Source: an uncultured Alcaligenaceae bacterium (GTDB taxonomy: Bacteria > Pseudomonadota > Gammaproteobacteria > Burkholderiales > Burkholderiaceae_B). Taken from it: a DNA stretch of 36,090 nucleotides. Position numbers and translations under genes: made by a program. This document shows, piece by piece, positions 30,294-36,090 of this stretch. Within the stretch, counting starts at the first letter, position 1; each line of letters opens with the position of its first letter. The stretch spans positions 1-36,090 of the forward strand of contig CALFXX010000109.1 in NCBI GenBank assembly GCA_937952975.1, written 5' to 3'. Under the pieces are notes generated by a model. That model was not told the origin of the DNA. It searched no databases and worked only from the letters and a program-made list of their open reading frames with translations.

Positions 30294-32386
30294 CAACAAA
30301 CGCTAGTACTCATCCACTTCATGGCTTGTTTGAACCCCAAACGGTCGCAATCTTAGGCGCCTCGTCCGATCCGAATAAATTAGGCGGCAGACCGATTCGC
30401 TTTTTGCGTGACGGCGAGTTTCAGGGCAAGGTCTATCCCGTTAATAGCCGCAATGCTGAAATTCAAGGCTATCCGGCCTTTGCCTCAATTAAAGACATCC
30501 CAGGGCCAGTCGATCAAGCCATCATTATCTTGCCGGCCGCCGCCTGCCTCGAAGCTCTTCAGGAGTGTGGCGAAAAAGGTGTCAAGGTTGTGCAAGTGTT
30601 CAGTTCAGGATTTGCGGAAGTTGGGCCTGAGGGTGTCCTTGCTCAAAATCAATTAGTGGCCACCGCCAAGCGCTTTGGCATGAAATTGCTAGGTCCAAAT
30701 TGTTTAGGTGTCGTAGGTGTAGTCAATCGCTTCTTCGCAACTTTTTCGACTGCGCTTGAAGCACTCACGCCCTCACCCGGTACGATCTCGATCGCCACCC
30801 AAAGTGGCGCCTTTGGGTCATGCGCCTACTCCATTGCGATTCAGCGAAACATGGGCTTGAGTCGCATCGTTGCGACAGGTAACGAGGCCCATATTGATGT
30901 TGCCGAATGTATTGATTATTTTGCACAAGACCCTGATACGCAGGTCATCTGTGCCGCGATCGAGGGCTGCCAGGACGGTAATCGCCTTCGCGCGGCGTTA
31001 TTAAAGGCCGCGCAAAATAATAAGCCTGTCATTATCATGAAGGTTGGCACGTCTTCGGTCGGCATTGCTGCTGCAGCCACGCACACGGGCTCTTTAGCGG
31101 GCAACGATGCGATCTACGATGCGATTTTCGCAGAGTGTGGGGCCTGGCGAGCACAGACGATCGAAGAGATGCTTGACGTTGCCTATTTTTGTTCGAAATT
31201 GCCAGTGCCGCAAAACGATCAAGCCGGCATCGTAACCGTCTCGGGTGGTATCGGAATTTTAATGGCCGATGCCGCTGAAACGCATTCAATTACGCTGCCC
31301 GAATTGCCGCCGCTGGCGGCAAAAAGAATGGCTGAATTATTACCGTTTGCACCAATTGGTAATCCGCTCGATACCACCGCACAGGTCACGGCAGTTAAGG
31401 ACGGTACGGTGCGTACGATGGAGATCATTTCCAGTGAGACCGAATGGTCAACTCTATTTTTATACATGGCTCAAAGTGCCTGTGCCCCCCAGCGCTTTGA
31501 GCCAATGCGCCTCGCGCTGATTAGCCTCAAGAAAAAACATCCAGACCGTAGCTTTATCCTGGTTGGCCCCTCAGATGATGATGTTCGCCAGTCTCTCGAA
31601 AACGATGGCTTTATTGTGATGACGGATCCAAACCGAGCGGTCGTTGCTGCGCATGCGTGTATCACCTTAGCGCAACGTCGCCAAAAATTGGTACCAATCC
31701 ACCCACGGCAAGCTACATCACAGAAACTACCAAATCTCGAAACTGAAGCACAAGCCAAACAATTACTTGCCAAACATGGGCTTCCGATTTTGCAAGAGCG
31801 GATTTGTGCCACACGGTCAGAGGCAGTTGCAGCTGCAAATGCACTTGGAATGCCAGTCGTAGTCAAAATTCTCTCGCCTGACATCCAACATAAAACTGAA
31901 ATTGGTGGAGTTCTGTTAAACCTGAGTACTGAACAAGCAGTTGCCGATGCGTTTGACCTAGTTACCCAGCGAGCCCATGCAGCCCAACCCCACGCCCGTA
32001 TCGAAGGCGTCCTCGTTTCGCAAATGGCGGGCGCTGGACTTGAAACTATTTTGGGCGTGCATCAAGATCCCGTATTTGGCCCAATGATGATGTTCGGCCT
32101 TGGCGGTATCTCAGTCGAACTCTTCAAGGATATTGCCTTTGCCTCAGCACCACTTTCGCAACACTCGGCTCAAGCTTTAATCAAACGAGTGCGAGCTTCT
32201 AAGCTCTTGGCTGGTTGGCGCGGACAAGCCCCCTACGATCAACAAGCCTTAATAGATGGATTGGTGGCGTTATCAAACTTTGCGCTGAACTATTCAGACC
32301 AATTAGAGGGCGTTGATATCAACCCTTTTTTGGTACAAAACGAGGGTGCTGTTTGCCTAGATGCTTTGATTACAATACGAACCTAA
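30290..32386 (+). CDS. NDP-forming acyl-CoA synthetase (acetate-CoA ligase family)
   Basis: This is a 698-residue single-chain enzyme with fused alpha and beta parts. The N-terminal CoA-binding domain has VAILGASSDPNKLGGRPI and VYPVNSR; the succinyl-CoA-ligase-like domains have LGPNCLGVV, TQSGAFGS and the phospho-His loop ATHTGSLAGND; the C-terminal ATP-grasp domain has MPVVVKILSPDIQHKTEIGG in pieces and DINPFLV. It makes acyl-CoA from the free acid using ATP to ADP (or the GTP equivalent). Overlap with the small dehydrogenase gene (ATGA) ties it to that operon: the acid is activated here, then desaturated and hydrated. Confidence 0.92.
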   Translation: MTTNASTHPLHGLFEPQTVAILGASSDPNKLGGRPIRFLRDGEFQGKVYPVNSRNAEIQGYPAFASIKDIPGPVDQAIIILPAAACLEALQECGEKGVKVVQVFSSGFAEVGPEGVLAQNQLVATAKRFGMKLLGPNCLGVVGVVNRFFATFSTALEALTPSPGTISIATQSGAFGSCAYSIAIQRNMGLSRIVATGNEAHIDVAECIDYFAQDPDTQVICAAIEGCQDGNRLRAALLKAAQNNKPVIIMKVGTSSVGIAAAATHTGSLAGNDAIYDAIFAECGAWRAQTIEEMLDVAYFCSKLPVPQNDQAGIVTVSGGIGILMADAAETHSITLPELPPLAAKRMAELLPFAPIGNPLDTTAQVTAVKDGTVRTMEIISSETEWSTLFLYMAQSACAPQRFEPMRLALISLKKKHPDRSFILVGPSDDDVRQSLENDGFIVMTDPNRAVVAAHACITLAQRRQKLVPIHPRQATSQKLPNLETEAQAKQLLAKHGLPILQERICATRSEAVAAANALGMPVVVKILSPDIQHKTEIGGVLLNLSTEQAVADAFDLVTQRAHAAQPHARIEGVLVSQMAGAGLETILGVHQDPVFGPMMMFGLGGISVELFKDIAFASAPLSQHSAQALIKRVRASKLLAGWRGQAPYDQQALIDGLVALSNFALNYSDQLEGVDINPFLVQNEGAVCLDALITIRT

Positions 32387-32411
32387 GTCAATCTTCAAAC
32401 ACTCCGCAATA

Positions 32412-33431
32412 ATGATCCCCTACCCTGAAACTCTTTGGCAAATCATCTTGATGGCAGCGCTCTTGATCGGGGCTGTCATCAACGCAGTGCATCAAGCTGA
32501 GGTGATCGCGCACAAAACGGGTGAGCCTCTGGGCACACTCGTTTTGGCGATTTCGGTCACGATCATCGAAGTTGCGCTGATTGTTTCGATTATGTTGTCA
32601 GCCGGCCCAGAGGGGGCCCTGATTGCTCGTGATTCTGTATTTGCTGCGGTCATGATTGTCATGAATGGCGTCATTGGCGCTTCGATTTTTTTGGGTGGTT
32701 TACGGCATCGCGTTTTATCCTTTCGGGTCGAGGGCACAAACTCAAGCCTCTCGGTCTTAATTGCGCTAGCAGTACTCACTCTGGTCATGCCCAACTTCAC
32801 CACGACCACACCCGGCCCGACGTTTTCGAATAGCCAATTGATCCTTGCAGGGATTTTATCGTTGGTGTTGTATGGCACGTTTGTATTTATTCAAACCGTA
32901 CGCCATCGTGATTACTTTTTACCAACTCACGATGCAGAGCTTGCAAATCCCGAAAGTCATGCCCCAGCCCCCTCAAATGCTAAAACACTGATCAGTGTGG
33001 TGCTACTCATTGTTTCGCTAGTCGCTGTTGTCTTACTTGCAAAGGCTCTGAGCCCCTCAATTGAATCTGCGATCGCCAAAGCCGGTGCTCCCCGCTCGGT
33101 GGTTGGTATTGCGATCGCACTGTTAGTCTTGCTTCCAGAAGGCGTTGCTGCCTGCCGCGCTGCGATAGCAAATCGCCTTCAGACTAGCCTCAATCTGTCG
33201 CTTGGGTCAGCATTAGCTAGTATCGGGCTGACCATCCCTGCGGTCGCTTTCATCTCGGTCGTATTTAATTTGCCCTTAAGCCTGGGCGTCGATGCGGTCG
33301 GCATGACATTTTTAGCACTGACCTTTCTTCTGAGTCTGCTCACGATTGCAATTGGCCGAGCCACCGTATTGCAAGGCGTCGTGCATTTGGTTGTGTTCGC
33401 CGCGTATCTATTTTTAAGCTTGGTACCCTAA
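32412..33431 (+). CDS. Cation/proton antiporter, ChaA-like
   Basis: This is a 339-residue membrane protein with about ten hydrophobic segments. The two inverted cation-exchanger repeats each carry a conserved Glu: Glu53 in LGTLVLAISVTIIEVAL and Glu243 in LLVLLPEGVAACRAA. A hydrophilic loop at about 165-190 links the halves. This is the Na/Ca-exchanger fold (PF01699) and resembles E. coli ChaA, which exchanges Ca2+, Na+ or K+ for protons. The gene follows the CoA synthetase by 25 bases, so it might be on the same transcript, though a functional link is not obvious. Confidence 0.87.
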   Translation: MIPYPETLWQIILMAALLIGAVINAVHQAEVIAHKTGEPLGTLVLAISVTIIEVALIVSIMLSAGPEGALIARDSVFAAVMIVMNGVIGASIFLGGLRHRVLSFRVEGTNSSLSVLIALAVLTLVMPNFTTTTPGPTFSNSQLILAGILSLVLYGTFVFIQTVRHRDYFLPTHDAELANPESHAPAPSNAKTLISVVLLIVSLVAVVLLAKALSPSIESAIAKAGAPRSVVGIAIALLVLLPEGVAACRAAIANRLQTSLNLSLGSALASIGLTIPAVAFISVVFNLPLSLGVDAVGMTFLALTFLLSLLTIAIGRATVLQGVVHLVVFAAYLFLSLVP

Positions 33432-33474
33432 GTCGGCACGTGTCCGTAAAAAATTATGCGCCTAAAATAGAGCA

Positions 33475-33990
33475 ATGAACACACACGCCAAAAGCACTGA
33501 CTCTGAACCTGAAGAACCCACCCAAGAAGCCGCTGTCATCCACGAACCTCGCCTATGGGCGCAAAAGGGCTGGACAGCGCGCGTCATCAAAAACGAAGAT
33601 GACGACGGTTGGGCGGTTGAAATGACCCCTGATGGCCAGGCCGAACCCGCGCTTATCGGCCCCTGGACCATGGGTCGCGACAAAAAGAACCCCAAGCCCT
33701 TAGATATCAACGCCTTTAACACGCTGGTTAAAACCGCCGCTGAGGTTGTGCGCCGTCACGAGCAACACTTGCATGCAACCTTACACAAAAAACTAACCAT
33801 TACTAGCAACAATCAACAAATCATTGTGGCTCTGGATATCGTCTTAGACGAAGACGATCCGCACGCCCTACTAAGCGCAACAGATCTTGACGGTGCTGAA
33901 CTGGCGAATATCAGAGTTAAACCCGATTTCAAGCTTAACTCGAACAGCGCTCACGCCTGGATTGACAGCGGCTACATCAAGCCAAATTAA
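33475..33990 (+). CDS. Conserved protein of unknown function
   Basis: This protein has 171 residues, with an acidic N-terminus (SDSEPEEPTQEAA-like composition) and a compact part with LWAQKGWTARVIKNEDDDGW, IGPWTMGRDKKNPKPLD and TLVKTAAEVVRRHEQ. There is no signal peptide or membrane segment, so it is cytoplasmic. I do not recognise the fold. The coding character is convincing (long, no competing frame with better features, a good hairpin terminator downstream). It lies alone between the antiporter gene and the convergent exported protein. Confidence 0.7.
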   Translation: MNTHAKSTDSEPEEPTQEAAVIHEPRLWAQKGWTARVIKNEDDDGWAVEMTPDGQAEPALIGPWTMGRDKKNPKPLDINAFNTLVKTAAEVVRRHEQHLHATLHKKLTITSNNQQIIVALDIVLDEDDPHALLSATDLDGAELANIRVKPDFKLNSNSAHAWIDSGYIKPN

Positions 33991-34055
33991 GGGCACTGCG
34001 CTTAGGCACCGAGAAAAAGTCGGTACGCAGCCTCATAATAGCGAATTAGCGTCAG

Positions 34056-34093
34056 TGACCTAACCACCTTTGCTTAACAGTTAGGTCATTTTT
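34056..34093 (+). terminator. Intrinsic terminator
   Basis: TGACCTAAC (34056-34064) pairs perfectly with GTTAGGTCA (34080-34088), followed by TTTTT. It ends transcription from the unknown-function gene on the plus strand, just before the convergent gene that stops at 34099. Confidence 0.85.
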
Positions 34094-34098
34094 CATCA

Positions 34099-34761
34099 TT
34101 ATTTTGCAGGCGGATAGGGTAAGGGCTTGCCCTCGGGCGGCATGACTTTACCTAAAGCCAAGAGCATTGCCACAGTGATATAGGTACCACTGACAGCCAC
34201 CAGATCAACTAATTGCTGCTCGCCTAAAATCTCTTTCGCACGCGCGAAAGTCGCATCACTCACCTCATGCGTGTTGTTCATTTCCATAAAAAGATCATAG
34301 ACAACAGCCTCATCGGGCTGCATATTGCGGGGTCTGATACCATTTTTTAAATCGTCCGCAACGTCTTTAGACAAACCCGCCTTCAAGGCCATTGGATAAT
34401 GCGCTGACCACTCGACCTGCGACTTCCACAAGTTACCGTGAATCAAAATCGCAAACTCATTCAGACGACGCGATACTGAAGTGTTGAACCGTAAATAATC
34501 CAACAGATGCTTCATCCGCTCTGCAAATACCGGACTACGCAGCATGATGTTGTACGGACCGCCGATTCCGGACGTTGAAATCTTGATGATCTCTTCTGCA
34601 AGCGGCTTCACATCGGGCGGTAACTGCTCAAGCGTCAGCTGCGGAAATCGTTTGGGTTCACCGGGCTGAGGAGGCGTTTGGCCAAAGGTCGGCAATGAGC
34701 AAGCAGTCATGACAGTGAGCGCAACCAGTCGGTATGAGAATTTTTTCTTAAGAGATTGCAT
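34099..34761 (-). CDS. Exported carboxymuconolactone-decarboxylase-fold protein
   Basis: The gene encodes 220 residues from the ATG at 34761, which has AGGAGA upstream; the frame continues upstream without a better start. A Sec signal peptide (KFSYRLVALTVMTACSLPTFG) precedes a Pro-rich linker. The helical core has LNEFAILIHGNLWKSQVEWSAHY and ALKAGLSKDVADDLKNG, the CMD fold (PF02627) with an E-W-x-x-H segment and no Cys-x-x-Cys, so it is not an AhpD-type peroxidase. Most CMD proteins are cytoplasmic, so periplasmic location is notable. Its reaction is unknown. It lies downstream of the carbonic anhydrase on the same strand, with a GC-rich hairpin and direct repeats between them. Confidence 0.82.
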   Translation of the reverse strand: MQSLKKKFSYRLVALTVMTACSLPTFGQTPPQPGEPKRFPQLTLEQLPPDVKPLAEEIIKISTSGIGGPYNIMLRSPVFAERMKHLLDYLRFNTSVSRRLNEFAILIHGNLWKSQVEWSAHYPMALKAGLSKDVADDLKNGIRPRNMQPDEAVVYDLFMEMNNTHEVSDATFARAKEILGEQQLVDLVAVSGTYITVAMLLALGKVMPPEGKPLPYPPAK

Positions 34762-34841
34762 GAGGGTCTCCTGACCAATAGTGCGCTGTGTGCGGCACTT
34801 TGTTGAACAAGACCCTATCTTATCGCTCAATGACCTGGAGC

Positions 34842-34882
34842 AACGCAACTCTCGTAACGCATCTCTAAAAACGCAACTCTCG
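34842..34882. repeat. 13-bp direct repeat upstream of the CMD-fold gene
   Basis: AACGCAACTCTCG occurs at 34842-34854 and 34870-34882, 28 bases apart. The site is 81-121 bases upstream of the CMD-fold start and directly next to the hairpin at 34883. It may be a regulator binding site; nothing else supports it. Confidence 0.55.
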
Positions 34883-34912
34883 CCAAGGGCCCGCTAACAC
34901 GCCGGCCCTTGG
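34883..34912 (-). terminator. GC-rich hairpin downstream of the carbonic anhydrase gene
   Basis: CCAAGGGCC (34883-34891) pairs perfectly with GGCCCTTGG (34904-34912) around a 12-base loop, 17 bases after the carbonic anhydrase stop. The only T-run on the minus strand is some 12 bases further on, so it may be an attenuating or imperfect terminator. Confidence 0.55.
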
Positions 34913-34928
34913 GAAGTGTCATAAGTGC

Positions 34929-35498
34929 TTAGCTAAACAGCTCTACCTTGCCATCAAGTGCCATCAAACCCAACTGGCTACCCATTTTAGGTTGGCGTTT
35001 GGCCAATTCTGCTTTGAACATCAGCAACGCATTTTTATGCGTTTCGGTTTCGGCCGCTGGCGTTGCGACGGCAGCCTCGCCGTAGGCAATTTTTGCGGCA
35101 CCGCAATCGCGATGATTCACCACAATCACTTGCTTGATGTTGTGCAACTGAACAGAGGCAGCGAGATTTTCCCAAAAAGTTTCTTGCCAGGCCTTGAACG
35201 CCGGCGCTACAACACCGATTGACGCGCCTGCAACAGTGAACGCACTGTATTTGTCAGTGAGGCCATCTTTTACTTGGCGATCAAACACGGGCTTTTGAAA
35301 ACGTGGGTCGATACAGGACAGCAGCATCGCCTCATAATTACCCGAAGCAGCAAAGGATAATTGTGGCGCCAAGAAAGCAGCCAAACCAACACCCGCAGCG
35401 CCTCGCAAAAAATCACGCCGACTGTGGGTCGGCGCGAGTAAATCTGAACAACAGGAGCAAGACAGACCTGAGTAACTTGATGGCTTTAACGTTGACAT
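34929..35498 (-). CDS. Tat-exported beta-carbonic anhydrase
   Basis: This protein has 189 residues; GAGGAAGC precedes the ATG. A twin-arginine signal (SRRDFLRGAAGVGLAAFLAP, residues 26-45) follows a Cys-rich N-terminal stretch (GLSCSCCSDL). The beta-class active site is complete: Cys62-x-Asp64-x-Arg66 (SCIDPR) and His129-x-x-Cys132 (NHRDCGAAK), giving Zn ligands Cys62, His129 and Cys132 plus the Asp-Arg pair. It would interconvert CO2 and bicarbonate in the periplasm. Tat export fits a protein that folds around zinc before transport. Most beta-carbonic anhydrases are cytoplasmic, so export is less usual. Confidence 0.88.
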   Translation of the reverse strand: MSTLKPSSYSGLSCSCCSDLLAPTHSRRDFLRGAAGVGLAAFLAPQLSFAASGNYEAMLLSCIDPRFQKPVFDRQVKDGLTDKYSAFTVAGASIGVVAPAFKAWQETFWENLAASVQLHNIKQVIVVNHRDCGAAKIAYGEAAVATPAAETETHKNALLMFKAELAKRQPKMGSQLGLMALDGKVELFS

Positions 35499-35749
35499 GC
35501 GCTTCCTCGGCTAAAAAATTTGATTGTTAAGATACTGCGTTTTTAAGATTACTGTAGACCATACGGGCAAAGGAACATCTTTGTAAGCGTAGTTATTGTC
35601 AACTGACCCTATAACCATTCTTAAACTAGGGTTAAATGCAATATCGGGCTGTGCTGCGTCTCGGTTGCGGCGGACTGCTCGCTCTAGTACTCTGAAGGCA
35701 CAAACTCGAATAAGCCTATTGGGCTCAAAGAAAAACTCGGAGACTTCAC

Positions 35750-36040
35750 ATGAACGCGCAATGGTCGTTTAGATCGCTTTATAAGCTGGTTGCCCTAACA
35801 ACCGTAGGCATCGCCGCTCTCTCCCTAAGCGGTTGCGCGACGCAGACCAGCGGCAACGCACCAGCCATCACCGTGGCTGCAAATTCTCAACTGGTAGTCG
35901 AAGAATTTATGGTTCCCAGTGACGAAGCTGGCATCAGCCTTTACGTTCGAAACAAGCGTTTACCCTCTACAACATCGTTCAACAAAGACAACGTTGTGCT
36001 GTTTGTGCACGGCGCCACGTACCCGTCAGAAACAGGCTTT
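35750..36040 (+). CDS. Lipoprotein alpha/beta hydrolase, N-terminal part (cut by contig edge)
   Basis: The ATG at 35750 has CGGAGA upstream and the frame stays open for 97 codons to the adapter junction. It begins with a lipoprotein signal peptide: LVALTTVGIAALSLSGC, where LSGC is the lipobox and Cys is residue 29. After a spacer, VVEEFMVPSDEAGISLYVRNK and VVLFVHGATYPSETGF match the first strands and oxyanion-hole HG motif of alpha/beta hydrolases. The catalytic Ser, Asp and His lie beyond the contig end. It is divergent from the carbonic anhydrase; the 251-base gap between them shows no clear promoter that I can define. Confidence 0.82.
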
Positions 36041-36090
36041 AGATCGGAAGAGCACACGTCTGAACTCCAGTCACCGATGTTTATCTCGTA
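36041..36090. other. Illumina adapter with index at right contig end
   Basis: The last 50 bases start AGATCGGAAGAGC and continue with the standard read-2 adapter, an eight-base index-like segment (CGATGTTT) and ATCTCGTA. They are not genomic, so the hydrolase frame ends at 36040 for technical reasons. Confidence 0.97.

Noticed and set aside
36041..36090. Continuation of the hydrolase frame into the last 50 bases
   Set aside because: This stretch is adapter sequence, so the codons are artificial.

Overview
The window looks like a contig from a moderate-GC betaproteobacterium, most likely Burkholderiales (Alcaligenaceae or a relative). The reasons are three orphan tripartite-tricarboxylate (Bug-type) receptors, an NMT1/THI5-like ABC system, heteromeric acyl-CoA dehydrogenases, and phage genes of a kind common in Burkholderiales prophages. 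The assignment is inference; there is no rRNA or marker gene. Both ends carry Illumina adapter sequence (1-13 and 36041-36090), so they are assembly ends and the outermost genes are artificially cut.

Region 14-6869 is the early and integration arm of a lambda-like prophage that sits against the 3' end of a tRNA-Asn gene. Leftward genes run cro-like (YdaS), CII-like, replication O-like, replication P-like. Rightward lies a short CI-like repressor. A second rightward operon encodes a small membrane protein, RecT, a YqaJ/lambda-type exonuclease, an excisionase-like protein and a tyrosine integrase. A PemK-type toxin with its antitoxin sits between the two control regions. Four copies of one palindrome, close to GTAGC-NTTT-GCTAC, lie in two pairs over the cro promoter and the recT promoter, like lambda OR and OL. 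The late phage genes are beyond the left end.

Region 6870-16217 is chromosomal and accessory: tRNA-Asn, a Bug receptor, a HicAB module with AT-rich flank, then a NodB-fold deacetylase divergent from a five-gene operon. That operon encodes an ABC permease, substrate-binding protein and ATPase, a C45 Ntn-hydrolase and a Gfo/Idh/MocA oxidoreductase. A convergent iron-type alcohol dehydrogenase follows. This looks like uptake and breakdown of an unidentified amide- or acyl-linked small molecule.

Region 16384-24673 is the envelope pair alpha-2-macroglobulin (with a CLEQ thioester) and penicillin-binding protein 1C. A tRNA-Thr(CGT) with clear promoter and terminator follows.

Region 25050-32386 holds two Bug receptors and a CoA-dependent catabolic operon: crotonase, large and small acyl-CoA dehydrogenase subunits, and an NDP-forming acyl-CoA synthetase. 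The right end carries a cation/proton antiporter, a conserved protein of unknown function, an exported carboxymuconolactone-decarboxylase-fold protein, a Tat-exported beta-carbonic anhydrase and the start of a lipoprotein alpha/beta hydrolase. No rRNA, CRISPR array or insertion sequence was seen, and the only gene-free stretch over 300 bases is 24674-25049, which contains tRNA-Thr.
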